Below, one piece after another: positions 47,576 through 61,043 of a stretch of DNA of 64,000 nucleotides (within the stretch, counting starts at the first letter, position 1; each line of letters begins with the position of its first letter). The stretch comes from Spisula solida (Eukaryota; Mollusca; Bivalvia; Venerida; Mactridae): positions 40,589,822-40,653,821 of the forward strand of contig OX365955.1 in the NCBI GenBank assembly GCA_947247005.1, given 5' to 3'. Under the pieces are notes generated by a model. The model did not search any database. It saw only the letters and a program-made list of their open reading frames with translations, and was not told the origin of the DNA. The position numbers were made by a program, and so were the translations under genes.

Positions 47576-49330
47576 AATTCGATGAAGTCAGGTGGATAAT
47601 AAGCTGTTGATAAGAGCTATTCAACACCTTAATACAAATCTAGTAAATGGATAAGATTTAATTTGACTTTGTGTTAAACATTTAAAGAAGTATAGAAATC
47701 AAAGTGGTCATTGATGCTTTGGTTATTTGGTTTAATTCTGAACAAACATTGCTTTATCAATGTTTGAAAGCACAGATGATGCATTCGAGTTTAAGTATTT
47801 TTAACTTCGGTCTGGTCAACATAACCAGTACCAAGTTTCACAAAAATAAGTTCATAAGATGCGCCAAGTGGTGCTGATTTCGAATGAGCAAGGGTCTTAT
47901 AAGGTTGTTATTGTTGTAAGCCGGCGATATTTACATCTCTATTGACATTTATTTAATTAATCGTTTACGCTGTGAGAATGTCATTTGATGGCATTGACCC
48001 GTATCGGTTTTGTGTGTAATGTATATGGTATTCCTCCATAATATCTGTCCCCATTACAACCGAATGTCATGACTTAATGCTTGATCACACCTGACAGTTT
48101 CATATACCAAAGGAAATCTTACATTTCAAAATTTTATTGAATATATAGCATGACTATGTTACTTTAAATGCAACTGGGAGGAATTAAGATTCCTGAAAAT
48201 TATTTTTCTCTCGATAAATGTCAAAGTGACGTCCATATTGAATTTGTTTTCCATGTTCAATTATATAGCTTGTAATGTATTGCAGTTTTAAAGTGTTTAG
48301 AAACAAATAAATATATCGATTGGAAAGTTTTATCCATTTGTGATAACCTAAAACCTACGAGAGCTACAGTTGCTTTGGTTACCAGTTGCTAGGCGACGAA
48401 ACTTTAACACAAACCATAGTTTCTGGCTTTTTACCAAGTAAACAGGCGGGTGGTTTTTAAGCAATGGATGGATTTAAAAGAATAATTTAGAAAGAAAACA
48501 ATTAAGGTGGTTTAGTGTAGACTCTATGCTTCTACTGGTGAATTTAAAACGATCATTTGAAAATAATGATAGTCGAAAAACAGTCATATAAGCGAGAACG
48601 TTATGTTTATGTCAGGTTCTGTCGTTGCCTAGAAACGGGTTATCATAGTACACGTTTTGTTTCAGAATTGTAATGCAAAATTTTGATTTTCGAATTGAGC
48701 TTTTCATGGACTTCAGTGTAATGTATAATGCAGGTACCGAAGTTTTCTGGTGAAAATGTGCAGTATAAGCACTTGCATTCGTGCGTTGTACCTGAAAGTT
48801 TGACTCAAATCGCGATAAAAAATTGCAATAAGTCGTACACATTAAATTTTGATAATCGCAATAAACATACATAATCAATGCAGTAAACATACAGTAGGGC
48901 ACAACATAGCCGGTTTGTTTTTCACCTCTATCGCAATAAAAACACAGTTTAAAAATATTTGAAAACATGCACATTATATGTTAATGTTATATCTGTTATA
49001 ATATGTACAATTATTGAAACGAAACGTGCCCAATCACCATGTAAATGATGTTTAAAAGTAGTCAGTGTACATTTTTCTCACAAAAAGTCAAACGATGTTC
49101 AATGATTTTATGTAACATGAGCAAACATTTCGGAATGAAGTGTATGCAAACGGTAGGAAAGTTAATCGTTATAATAAATATGTACAACTTGTCATTATGT
49201 TTTCGTTATAAGCTTAGTATTTCAAATTATTCAACCAATCTTGTTGTGTTTTTTACTCCAACCATCTAAATCCAATTACAACATCCTACTTCACATACAG
49301 TCGTTTATACGCTGTGGTTATGTGCATAGC
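47576..49330. other. 3' flank of right SLC22 copy; no further gene
   Basis: Includes any 3' untranslated region. No convincing AATAAA close to the stop; the first clear one is near 48304. 47770-47930 resembles 60600-60770 (a dispersed repeat with 'cttataaggt' and 'gtgctgatttc'). Otherwise nothing recognised. Confidence 0.4.
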
Positions 49331-49860
49331 CTATTTTAACCAATATTTAATTATGTTGTACATTCTGGAAGCTTCCATATCATATCTACCTAGCTCGCCA
49401 TATAAAAAGTCATTCTGGGTTGATAATTTAACACCAAGTAGACGTTTACAGAAATGCAGGTGTATTTTTTCAACGTCGGTCGCTTTTTTATAAAAAGCCC
49501 ATACTTCGGATGAATACTTTAGAATTGGGCTTATCAATTAATCAAAAAGTTTGTTTTGGAGATAAATCAGTAAATTTATATAGTCGTTTGTTCATTTCAA
49601 AAATTGCTTTAAGAGCCTGACCAGCTAACATTTTGTCTTGACCCTTGAGAGAACCACCTGGTGTGAAAACAGCCCCAAAATATTTGAATGTACTTACAAT
49701 TTCTAATTCGATATTTTTGTGGGTGAATTTCATATTTGCGGGTAAGCGACCACCCTTTCTAAAGACTACAATTTTTGTTTTACTAGTACAGGGTAGCACT
49801 ACCACGTGGCTTTTGGCTACAGTTACAAGCAGAAATTTGTAAACATTGGAACACAAATAT
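49331..49860 (-). pseudogene. LINE reverse-transcriptase thumb remnant
   Basis: Two minus-strand stretches, 49853-49542 and 49537-49331, together read as the post-catalytic RT region: SKTKIVVFRKGG, FKYFGAVFTPGGS, then SPILKYSSEVWAFYKK and HFCKRLLGVK. A TAA and a frame change separate them near 49540. No palm domain is present. It is related to, but clearly diverged from, the intact LINE at 37991. Confidence 0.72.
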
Positions 49861-50344
49861 AGCCATAAGTATGTTATTTCTTTGTCGGTTTTTATAAAAT
49901 ATACGCCACGCTAAGGGGAAAAGTATTTGCTTTCCGTGAAATATAAGATATTTTTCAGCAGGTTTACCGATTTTTCCATTACCCTGTGAAACCTACACGT
50001 TCCACGGTTTCACAAGGTAATGGACAAAACGGCAAAGATTTTATATTTCATGGAACGCTTTATAATTATAGAATGTGAGGGATGCAATTGTTTGTTTGAG
50101 CATTGTAAAATTGTTGACGTTCCAGATATTTGTAAACAGTTGTATGCATATATGCGATACAACAATTCATGTATATAGTGATATTAAATTATTCAATTAA
50201 TAGACACGTTATAAAAGATATTGTCATGATAGTAGGTATACTTTAACTTATCTTTCACGAACGATCATGCGATTTCTATATTCGCAATGCAACATATCAT
50301 GGCGCAGTTGAACGTGTGTTAGTAGCCATCTGGACTAAGCAGAT

Positions 50345-50575
50345 CCCTCTTATGTAACCCAATTAAGTTTTGATTAATAAAGGGAATGTGTTTTGACCGA
50401 ACTAGTGAACACATTACGTTTTGATTGATATAGGGAATGTGTTTTGACCGAACTAGTGAACACATTACGTTTTGATTGATATAGGGAATGCGTTTTGACC
50501 GAACTAGTGAACACATTACGTTTTGATTGATATAGGGAATGCGTTTTGACCGAACTAGTGAAGACATAACGTTTT
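50345..50575. repeat. 51-bp minisatellite
   Basis: Four units of 51 bp around 'cattacgttttgattgatat' and 'ttttgaccgaactagtgaa'. The unit is a multiple of three, so minus-strand frames stay open across it without coding meaning. Confidence 0.88.
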
Positions 50576-51338
50576 GAATATAATTTAGAGTCACGATTTT
50601 GTTTGGTTTACGTTTTCTCTGGATACCCTTGAGAAGCTACCATTGCTGTTATCACCAAAACTTTTAAATATTCCTATATGTTAGCATTAATATGTTTTAC
50701 TTCGCCTTTGTCGTCTACTTAGTATAGCATTCGAAAATCAAAACTGCATATTTCGTTGACAATGTTGTTAATTTAAGTTGGTAATTCTGTATGAGTTGTT
50801 AATTCTGTATAATCACAAGAAAATTTATAGAATTGTTCAAAACCACAAATTTAGTCGGGAATGAAATGTCAAATAAAAAATGTCTAACATTTTGCCAATA
50901 TCACATGTATACTTTATTGTATGTGCAAATTGTTTATTGTTGTACCGGTTAGTGATCATACTCAAAACCAACGAAACTCGGGACAAAAAGAGCAAATACG
51001 TACACCTACTAGAGTCGAGAAAACAGGTTGTACATATGGTGTGTGGATTGTTTGATGTATTAAACGCTCTGACTGCGTGCAACATTTTTATAACATTACA
51101 CAATTGCTGATGTTGTTTTGTTTTAATCAAATGTGATTTTACTAGTATTTCTAGTTTGATTATAGCATTGTTAAGGCTGGTTTGGAAATTCATTGTGGGT
51201 CATACAGAGGATTTCTGTTTGTTTTGATTGAATGCGATTTATATCTCACCATGTTGTGATAAAATTCAATCCTTTCATGAGTACGTAGTGTTACTAAAAG
51301 TATATTGAAAAGATAATACATTTGATATCATTTCAATA

Positions 51339-52703
51339 ATGGCGGTGGTGGATGTAGATAAGAAGATGGTTACTAAACATAAAGATTTAGACGAACTTAT
51401 AGATGGAGGATGTTCTATATATCAATGGTTAACATGCTGTGCTATACATCTGGTCAAACTATGCTCATTCTGGAGCAATATGACCATGGTCTATGCTGGA
51501 CTGAATCCTGGATTTATCTGCAAAGCGTTCAAAGTGAACAATATAAGTAGTGTGACATTTAATATAAGTAATGTTGATGTAAAGGAAGCGTGCTATATTG
51601 GTGAAGATGAATCCAATGTGTGTACTGAGTTCATATTTGACGATAAAGAGAGAACCATTGTATCTGAGGTTTGAACATTTATTCTATACGTGTACAGTGT
51701 TGCCAAATATATTTTCTTTCAGTACATTTGAGAGACATAATATGTCGTTTGATCTTTCAATATCATTAAACACAAAATGCACGTGTATTTGCTAATTGTA
51801 ATTTGCAAAACGCAATGCTCAGCTACAGTTCACTTCTTCTGAGTCTGTCCGAGCACTGTGTTGTGTCAACCAGCATGTAGAATCTGTTGAGAAGTGTCCT
51901 GGTCCGTGACATTAGTTTCAATTATATCTTCTACGTGTGGATAAGTTGTCATTTACATATGAAAGAGAAAATTAATTCCAAGAGAATATTCCTCAATGGA
52001 GCCCAATAAGTTATAACATTGAAATGTAAGTTAGTTCGGGCTTAACGCCCGTTCCCAATCAGCGGATGATTCACCTAACCAGTTTTCCTGGACTCCAGTG
52101 TCAGATACTACATATGTAAAGGACGTATGGAGTTTCTACACAAGAAAATGGAGGGTTGCTTTTAATTAGCATTGATACAGCTTGAAGCGATTCTCTACGT
52201 AAATATATTATTAATATAATTGTATCATAGTTGCGACAATTTACAGTGATGTTCAGTGACTAATTTTCAAAGGCAAGAATGCAATAACTACAGTGCATGA
52301 TATAAATAGCTTGCACTGTAGTTATTGCACTCTCCTTTGTTTTATCCAAGATCTAAAGAAACATAATGCCACTGCACTTTACTATCGAAGCACTAGCTAC
52401 GGACTGGCTACTGATTCACGAGAATTTCGATTTATAATTTTATGAATGACATTACATTGATACAAACATCTGGTATAAGTCAATGTCATTGGTTGAATTG
52501 TGCTGGGCAATTTTTCTTAGTTGTATTCTTCTTTGCGCCTTTCGTGCGTTTCTAATTCTGTTGAAGGCTGTCTTACCTTCCAGTTTTAGTATATTTAAAT
52601 ATATCTATTGTCAATGGTTGTATATTTCAGTGGAGTCTAGTTTGTGATCGGTTGTGAATTGTTTCCCTGATTACATCACTACAAATGTTTTCCATAGCAT
52701 GTG
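51339..52703 (+). pseudogene. Third SLC22 copy, broken after exon 2
   Basis: Exon 1 (51339-51668) matches the other two copies closely but lacks two codons (His-Ile before GGCS). It ends at the same GAG/GT donor. An exon 2 equivalent begins after TTTCAG at 52631 and reads WSLVCDRL, then a TGA replaces the Trp codon of the paralogues (a single G-to-A change near 52655). Homology stops at about 52703, after some 70 bases, and no later exons follow in order. Upstream sequence from about 50070 also matches the region upstream of the right copy (from about 29520), so the promoter-side DNA was duplicated too. Exon 1 could still be transcribed, but no transporter can be made. Confidence 0.82.
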
Positions 52704-53368
52704 ACATAATACATTATAGACCACGACAATTTATAAATAAATAATTGTGTGTTTGGTCGAGTACCAGTTGGCCCGCCCTCCCGTTACTTATCATTGCAGT
52801 TAGTCCCACCACTATAGATTTCAAACAAATATGCCACTCCATGATACAATATTTGTAAGACGACAATGAATAAGGAAATACCCTTACATGAATGATAAGA
52901 ATAATTACGTCTCCTCATTACATTATTCCACTGACATGTCCTTTATTAGCGCGAGTCTTGATTTATCAGTTGCTGTGCAAGTATCAATTACTTCGCAGGC
53001 AACAGAGTTGATTAGTAATCTAATTTCATGCTTTAATATTCATCAAAGATGAACTCGTTTAATCAGCAGGCAATCCTTTTGATTTGTTTTATAAGCTACT
53101 TCAGTAATGAATTATAACTAATTACTGGAAGAAAAACACAAGGCAGAGTTGTGATGTCGAACATCATCTGCATGGACATTAAAACATTGTTATTGGAGTG
53201 GATAGAAAAATGCACATATCAAACGAACGAGATTTTCTTGAATAATTGGAGTGCATATACTCATACTGAGATGCAAATAATAACAAGAGCCGTCCAAACG
53301 AAGTCAGTATTCGACTATAAGAAGCTTGTCGGTATAACCATACGTTTTTTGTTTAAACTAGATTTGAT

Positions 53369-53705
53369 TTCAGGGGCGTAGGTATTTGAATGTGTACGCA
53401 AAAAGGCTAGGTGGGTTTGGGGGCATGCTCCCCCGGAAAAAAATTGTTTGCTAGAGCGTCTCAGGTGCGTTCTGGCGTGTTTTTTTGCATCGTCTTTAAC
53501 TTTATTTTTACTGATAAAACCAAGTTTTTTTGTGTATAGAGCTTTTTAGAAGTGTTTCTAAGAAATGCTGAAAATACTAGAGGATTACCCCCCTTAGGAC
53601 TTAGGCATCAGTTTTTATAGCATTTCTCGATCATTTATTTTTTTCACTTTTTGAGAAGAATTGGTACGCAACTGCGTATTCTGCGTACAGGTAGCTACGC
53701 GCCTG
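53369..53705. mobile_element. hAT-like MITE with 8-bp target duplication
   Basis: Ends CAGGGGCGTAGG and CTACGCGCCTG are imperfect inverses of the common 'CAGGGGCGTAGC' hAT type. Flanked by GATTTGAT at 53361-53368 and 53706-53713. Non-coding, with a GC-rich left part. Confidence 0.72.
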
Positions 53706-53974
53706 GATTTGATATGAGTTTACGGTCCTTCTTTCTTACCACTACCTATCGATACTTATTTGTATTAACTAGACGTGTAAACTAGACTAATATGCCGGCT
53801 TGCTTCACTCTAAATTAGTTTAACTCTGTGTTTTGTCTACTTAATTGACCAATGAAATAACATGTATTGATTAATAGTATCTGGACTGAATGAATAGCAT
53901 AACCTCAATGCTGAATGGACACAGAAACATTATAACAAATGGGTCAGGGAAGGTACAGGGTGGTCATTAAGACA

Positions 53975-54460
53975 ATGTATATGATAACATAAATAACTCG
54001 TTACTTTGTCACATTTTATGATAGAGAAGTGGTTTGACCGTTGTTATAAAGCCAATGAGCCCATGTGTTTTATGGGATATGAATGATAAAAGCATGCGAC
54101 GTAAACTTGGCGTCAATAACATACTCGATGCTCTCATACATTTTCAGTAATTCCAAGAAATTTGGCAATCGGATCATTTCGCTTAAGACCATATTTACTT
54201 CGCTTTGTCACTCATTATACTTAAATCAGGTTGGTTTATTTTAATATAGATGCCTGGAGAGAGGAGAGTATACTCAAAAACCAGAAAAAATGATTTGAAC
54301 ATTTCTATACAATGTGAAATTTGTAGCATCGGTGGTGTAACATGCAATGACTCAATAGGTAATTTTCGACGTCGGTTGCTGCTGGTTTTGCAGTTTTGCA
54401 GAATAAAGGGGAATGTTTCGAACATCTGCTGTGAAAATATATGTGACATTTGAAAATGAT
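53975..54460 (-). pseudogene. Detached SLC22 intron-3 fragment
   Basis: Non-coding segment matching intron 3 of both SLC22 copies: about 53980-54200 corresponds to 3800-4030 in the same orientation and to 33570-33790 in reverse. The part at 54240-54460 matches only the right copy (about 33290-33560, reversed), which the left copy lacks. It lies opposite in orientation to the adjacent broken copy, so the third locus was inverted or assembled from two events. Confidence 0.65.
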
Positions 54461-54520
54461 GTATGTGCAGAATAAAACGTACACGTGTGTATGTTAATCA
54501 CAGGTATATAACAATATATA

Positions 54521-54936
54521 CACTGCCCACCATAAATAAGTATACAGATGTTATTTGCCCACTTACTTGCCTGTATTAATACTATTTGCAGAACAGTGAA
54601 GCAACAATATATTTTAAGAAAAGGAATATTGTTGTTTATTAAATGGAAAGGACAGACATTAATTGGTGCCCTAGGTGCAAAATCTAATGTTTCTTTGTCC
54701 CTCTTGAATGGTAATTTTGTCACAAAAAGATGGAAATTTCAGCCTTTTTGATTACATGGTTATTTTAATTCCGAACATCATCATCTTTTTTTTCTATCTC
54801 TATTTTGACTCATTTAGTAACTGTAGTTTCTGATGCTAGTATAATTGTGACCGTCTGATAAACAGATATTGAATAATTTAACCAAGTTTAATTTTGCAAC
54901 AATTATTTAGTGTATACTTATTTTTTGCGGGCACTG
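54521..54936. mobile_element. TA-flanked MITE (Tc1/mariner type)
   Basis: Left CACTGCCCACCATAAATAAG and right end the inverse of CAGTGCCCGCAAAAAATAAG, each followed by GTATACA, with TA on both sides (54519-54520 and 54937-54938). 416 bp; the internal open frames show no transposase motif. Confidence 0.75.
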
Positions 54937-55067
54937 TATTATCTTAAAACTGACAAAGTTATATTTAAGTTGTTATATAAATGATCACCCTGTATCATTC
55001 AACAGAAACAGCCGAGTATGAAACGCACAAAAAAGAACAAATTGCTAGCTCTGCATTAGAGTGGCCC

Positions 55068-55500
55068 CTGTCAACAAAACGAATATAGAGGATCTTGCAT
55101 GAGTGCTCGTTACATACGAGTTTTATTAAACGAGTGGACAAAATGATATGACACGAGGCTTTGCCGAGTGTCATATTATTTTTGTCGACGAGTTTAATAA
55201 AACTCGTATGTAATGAGCACGAATGTAAGATTCTATTTATCACATAACCTTAAAAATGCACATTATTGTTCAAAAGGATGCTGTACGCTGCGTATGTTTC
55301 AGCCAAAATTCAGCGGTACAATGAGCGCGACGTCATGGCGACGTTAATATTATCCTGGCGTCATTGACGTTTCAATGCATGGCTAACGTCACGTCAAGCT
55401 TATTTAAATATTTATTGCACAGTCTGGGAGTGCCGAACGATATTTACGGCACGGCTTTACGGCACTCCTGGACCGCAGGTTATGTGATAAAATGAGATAT
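55068..55500. mobile_element. Hairpin-headed ACGTCA-rich repeat (family C)
   Basis: Begins ATATAGAGGATCTTGC, then arms at about 55095-55230 pair ('gtgctcgttacatacgag' with 'ctcgtatgtaatgagcac'). Several GACGTCA/GACGTT motifs follow at 55328-55395. Ends near 'ggttatgtgataaaatg'. The layout parallels family A. Confidence 0.55.
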
Positions 55501-56783
55501 GAACTCTTTTGATTGTTACTTCAGTTTGCAAATTGTTATTGTTGACGATTTTGGGGCTCAACATCAGATCTATATATAGCCCCTAATGTTGAAATACAGC
55601 AGCAGGGCACGGAAGGCACAAATTAAACTCATGGAAAACAACAGAACAATTATGTACTGGTGTTTCATGTTTTGTCTAGTTCTTACAGTTAATTACTGTT
55701 TGGTGTTATATGACCACGATGTTTGTTAGGAAAAGTAAAATGTCAACACGACCGTATTCCTATTTGTCATTTAGAGTATAATTATAAACACAAAGCTTGC
55801 TAGACAATTAATACTTTAATAACAGAGCATGTCTATGATTCCAAGACGCATGTGTACATCTTGTGTGTGCTATAAACAAATCGATCACCAGCAAAGGCAC
55901 AAGTATTAACGCTATAAGCCACGTGCCTGTTCCATAAACGGAGGATGCTAAAAGAACGGGACCGGTCATTTCCTTTGATTTTACAGAATATTTCATTATG
56001 ACTCAATCGTTGCGTTAAATTAGATTTGTGCGCATGATTTCCGACTCATTAATCCATCTGACAATATCGTCTTCGTTTCTTCGTGGGATGTTCGTTCATT
56101 CCCATCGGGAATCAGTTTTTGGACAGTTATTTTAGATGTTGAAATTTCCTAAATCGATGAATACTCAACCGACTAGTGCGCTCTTAATATAGTGCTTCAT
56201 CGTCACCAGAAAGATAACTTGAAAAACATTGTCCGGTTCTATGAACTTTCAGTGGTAACAGATAGGGGGTATGTTCGGAACGTCTGTTCCCCACACTGTG
56301 CGGGATGTTCTACTCCGAACAACTTACAAACAAAACGGAACTGTCCTGCACAGTGTGCCCAATGTTCCACTCCAAAAACCTTACGAACAAAACGGAACAG
56401 AAAGTAAAATGTTTAAGATGACCAAAATTGTAGTTGCAGCCGTAATATTGGAGGAAGAAATATGCATGTGGATATGTTTAAGTGCGACTGTTTGCCCGCA
56501 ATGGTCCATAATTGGAAAATAAATTTATTATATTCTATTTTATGACACAAGCGGCCATTGTTGTTGTTGAAATCACGTGACTGTTCTGGTTGCAACACCT
56601 CTGTGGCGGGCACAGAAAGAACATGCTCCGAACAGTGTTCCGGTTTGTTCGTAAGTGTGTTCCACTGTCCGGGATGTGCGGAACAGCGTTACGAATGCGC
56701 CAAGGGAGTTTGCAATTCGAACGCATTCGACATGTAGCTACCCGTAAATTAAACTTGGCTTGCGAAGCACTACGTATGTGTGT
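55501..56783. other. No confirmed gene; one weak membrane-helix ORF
   Basis: A minus-strand ATG frame at 55996-55808 (62 residues) has one helix (TWLIALILVPLLVIDLFIA), but there is no family signature. 56265-56405 and 56620-56700 contain repeated 'gttccactcc'/'gttcggaac' blocks, perhaps a decayed repeat. Confidence 0.3.
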
Positions 56784-57277
56784 AGGGTTATAACATCTGC
56801 AGAGTCCCGAGGGACGGTTGGTGCCCAAGCCCGCCAGGGCGAGGGCACCAACACTCCCGAGGGACTCGGCATATGTTATAAAGCGAAAATAAACATGCGT
56901 AAACGCTATTATAGCGTACAAAACAACAATTAATGCGTTTGTATATCAAAATAATGATATTTTGGCGGGAGATTTTGTGACGACGTCGCGAAAACAAACG
57001 TAACGTCATACCAGTTATTGTTATGCACGTCGACTTCAGGGATCGGTAAATACCAAGAAAACATGGATACTGCGGTTTATTTTAAATATATAATTTAAAT
57101 ATTATAGAAAACTAATTAGTACTTAGAAATAAAATGGGAATAACTGTTCATATGACGCTGTATAACCTTTATAGTCGCCGATGCGGCCCTGAAATGAGCA
57201 TACGTAAAACTGGACGTTAACAGCGCGTGAATCTTTATGTTAACGTATGGGCAAAATCACCGTTTTTATGCTATAAT
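56784..57277. mobile_element. Hairpin element, family B copy 2
   Basis: Same family as 35430-35990: starts AGGGTTATAACATCTGCAG, same palindrome with the 'ccgagggac' arms, same ending GCTATAAT. Also flanked by GT on both sides. Confidence 0.65.
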
Positions 57278-57899
57278 GTAAAATAACGTGACAGTTGATG
57301 CATGAATTCATTAATGAATCGATTATGAGTGTTTATATAAACAATGAGTCCACGGGCGATTGAGTCTGGTGTTTCCCCTGCATCATGTTATTTTTATCTA
57401 TAGTCTCTGATCAAAACAGTATGTCAATGGATTTTGAAGATATTAGAGGTTAAATCAAAGCGCTAGAAGAACGTGGTTTGGTAGTTCCTGAGGTCTGATA
57501 ATTGTATTCTCAGCCACAGTGTGAATGGTAGTGCTACCCGAAAAATCTTACCTATCAAAATTATATTAAAATCTTGTATATAATAGTTTATGTACAGTGG
57601 TATCCGCTTTTATTACTTTTCCGCGTACCACTTGCCGAGGAGTTGATTGTTTTTGCAATGTACATGATAGACATAAGCTATTGCTGGTAACTAATGAACT
57701 GTTACAATGCGATCAAAACATATGTTATCCGCATATTACCACTTTGTGCTATTTTTAGAACGAGGAATCGAAGAGCTTTCAAAACTAGGACATGCTATAA
57801 CTGGTGGCGTTTTCCAAGCAATTCCTGTTGAAAACGTGTACCTTAACTTAACATTAGCCTTTCTAAGTTGGAAGGGGAGCATAATTTCTACTGATCGCT

Positions 57900-58085
57900 T
57901 GATAGAGTTATCTACTCCTGTGTAGGGGTTGGGCAAGTACTCACAGTATCAAAGCAATATGTCAATAGACTTGGAAAATATGAGTGATAAAAAATTGTAC
58001 CTGAACTTTAACATTAATATTACGCCGACGACAACGCTCGGGGTAAACTTACTGCAATAGCTCCCCTTATTCTTCGAATGAAATA
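57900..58085 (-). repeat. Fragment of the AGCTCCACTA tandem-unit repeat
   Basis: Reversed head of the same family: 'gctccccttattcttcg' end, GTCGTCGGCG-type stretch and 'gttaaagttcaggtacaa'. About one unit. Confidence 0.55.
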
Positions 58086-58617
58086 CGAAGAAGCATCGAG
58101 CACATTCCTTGAAATTTGTAAATTATTTGTGGCGTGAGAATCCCCATTAACAACCGCTGTACAAAAAATGATCGCTTATCTGTTTCGGAATTTAAGACGT
58201 GATGGCGCTGTCAAACTGATTTTAATGATGCAATTTTACCCTCTAGAAGTACACAAAAAAATCAGCCGATGACATCTTAATGCAAATTTAATTTAACATA
58301 TTAACTGGGCTTTTAGGCAGAGTCATATTGTAACGGCGTTCTTTCTATGTTTAGGATAGAACATCGACCCCGCATGCTAGCTAGGTACAGCTTCTTATCA
58401 TATAAATACTTGATCCTCGGTATGATCCAAACTCGAGAGGGGCGAGGGGACATCGGCTGAAGCAGGTAACTTCCATTTCCTTAGTAAAATACTAGCATAC
58501 ATACCTATAACAAATAGTTATACGTGTACGTTAAAAACTAAATAATACACGACACACTGCAGACACACTACATGGCTTTTTTTAAACAAGTCATTAAGAA
58601 TTACAAGCAGTACAGAA

Positions 58618-58838
58618 GTCCCCTACCGGTTTGAAGCCATTTTCAATGTTTCTGTTGCCATAGCAACCACAATTTAAAAAAATTGTTTTTAGACGAGCAT
58701 AATCCGCTTACTGCACTCTATCCACATACCAAGTTGCATAAACCTAGCTTGGAAACTGTTTCAGTTATATCAGGATCCAGGTATTTTGACGGACGGACTG
58801 ACGGACGGACTGGCGGCAAACCTAAACCGGTAGGGGAC
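58618..58838. mobile_element. GTCCCCTACCGGTTT MITE, copy 2
   Basis: Same terminal inverted repeats as 27053-27461, reversed inside, with a single unit ('cctagcttggaaactgtttc') and a GACGGACGG stretch. Confidence 0.75.
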
Positions 58839-59842
58839 TAATAAGCATATTACCATAAAGGGAGAGAATTGATAATACGACCTGTGCCTAATTAAGTAGA
58901 GAGACAACTGAGGTGAAAGATGAAAGAATCAATTAATGTTGGTTGTAAAAACAATGAACATATCGCTAATGTTTCGCTTGATAACCCTCGACAAAAACCT
59001 CCGACAATCAAATGGGCGGAGCGTTCTCTACACTGGCGTCTTGTCATTATCAAATGAAGTTTTCCGCAATTGTAATAGAATACACAAGCTTCTGCTTAGA
59101 GAAAGTTCCATATTTTCCCTTTGACTTATCATGTGCAATTGTTTGATAATGTTTTTGTCAATAGACACATGGTTTGTACGCTAGATGTAATGTCACGTTC
59201 CTTAAAGCTGAATAGCATGTGCTGTTTCCTGTTGTTTTTCCAGATCAGTCATAAATCATGTACGATTAATGTTATTATTAGGCGCGTGAACCATGCTACC
59301 TAAATTCGTAAATGATTATGAGAGTGTGTGTAAGTCAAGAGCCATATGCAAGCTGGAATTTTTAAGAACGCCTAATTAATCCGGTCAGTTGACATTTTCT
59401 GAACATGTTATTTCAAGAGTTTAATGACAAAGAGCAGATGGCAGTTCCAGAACTAATGCCGTAAATTGATATCACTTGATGTTGTATTGAAATCTACTTG
59501 CCAATGGTAGTACTTTACACTGCGTATGCTGTTTAGCATATAAACACCTAAAGTAAGTGTTGGCTCATTTCAACACATTTATGCACCTATCAATATTTTG
59601 TCCCAGTTGTTCTAATTCCCCAACCAAGAGCCACACATTTTGACATTAAAAACACTTTTTTTAAATCGTATATATTCTATTGTTCATAAAATGAATGTAT
59701 ACGTACATCACTGTAAAGGTGGAATAAAATCGTATACATCTAAAGTAAATGTGTATATCGCTGGCGTAGAATGAGAATACAAAAACGCTATTTTGAGAAA
59801 ACAAGAAAAAAACACTCTGAAAACAAGACTGCGTTCAATAAA
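58839..59842. other. No gene recognised
   Basis: AT-rich spacer with short open frames only. Confidence 0.35.
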
Positions 59843-60597
59843 AGCTTATGCCCCCGTGGAAGCCTAGTCCATAAAAAGTCAATCAGGGGCCATAATTCTG
59901 TTGAAATGTTAAATAGGGTTACATGGCTTTGTCGGTATAAGAGGCATATGATGGTAAAGTATGAAGACAACACCTTGATGTAAGACAACATTTGGGTTAA
60001 CAAGAATTGGACGCTTAATAAGTCAATGTGCAAAATTAGGTCAATGTGAAGGTCAAAATGGTTAGGTAATGCCTGGATGTTGTAGCGTGTGGAGAGTGTT
60101 CATATACAACATCGAGGCAAGTATTAAAGCTTTGTAGCAAGCCATAATGATGCTAGAAGAAACGGTAAATTTGGGTTAACCAAGAATTCGGCCCTTCAAT
60201 AAGTCGAAGTCCAAGCTTAGGTCAAGGTGAAAGTCTAAATGGGGTTAGGTGATACAGGCCTATGGAGAGTGTTCATATACAACATCCATGCAAGTATGAA
60301 AGCTTTGTAGCAAGCCATAATGTTGCTAGAAGAAACGGTCAATTTGGGTTAACCAAGAATTTGGCCATTCAATAAGTCTAAGTCCAAAAAAAGGTCAAGG
60401 TGAAGGTCAAAATGGGGTTAGGTGATACAGGCGTGTGGAGAGTGTTCATATATAACATCCATGCAAGTATGAAAGCTTTGTAGCAAGCCATAATGATGCT
60501 AGAAGAAACGGTCAATTGGGGTTAACCGGACGGACGAATGGACGGACAGGTGAATCACTATATGCCTCCCGATCTATCGATATGGGGGCATAATTAC
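59843..60597 (+). repeat. Repeat with TTATGCCCCC ends and about 165-bp tandem units
   Basis: Starts CTTATGCCCCCGTGG and ends TATGGGGGCATAA, an inverted pair. Inside are about three units around 'agtgttcatatacaacatc' and 'tttgtagcaagccataatg', then a GACGGACG stretch. Non-coding. Confidence 0.65.
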
Positions 60598-60844
60598 TCT
60601 TAACTTTTGGAAAAACAAGCTTTTTAAACTTTGGTTTGGTCAAAATGACTGTTCCGATTTTTATGACAAAAGGCTCATAAGAAGCGCTTGTGATGCTGAT
60701 TTCAAATATGTATTAGTCTTATAAGGTCGTAAAGAGATACTTACGACCTTCTCATTCTAAGCCAGCGATATGTATCTTTCAGAAATAATGTATAATATAT
60801 ATAGCCCATAAACCGACACACGCTAAACAAACATCAGAATTAAC

Positions 60845-61043
60845 AATCACTGGTTTTACACATGCTACACATCTAGACTGATTGCAAATGTTTGCCGGCC
60901 CAATGATGCGTTAAATAGTGGGACTCATGTAGGGACCAAAAAAATGCGGCTCCAACCTGTTCTCTTTGTATATTAAATGACCGGATGGTGGGAACTTTTC
61001 AAAACCCTGTATATTGTGATATAATTTCTTAGGCCTGTGGTTT
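60845..61043 (+). mobile_element. Single arm of the CACAGGCCT inverted-repeat family
   Basis: Diverged half-element matching 5080-5247, ending 'gtgatataatttcttaggcc'. Confidence 0.55.

Noticed and set aside
50319..50594. Repetitive protein with 17-residue units
   Set aside because: The 51-bp minisatellite unit is divisible by three, so the frame stays open by arithmetic.
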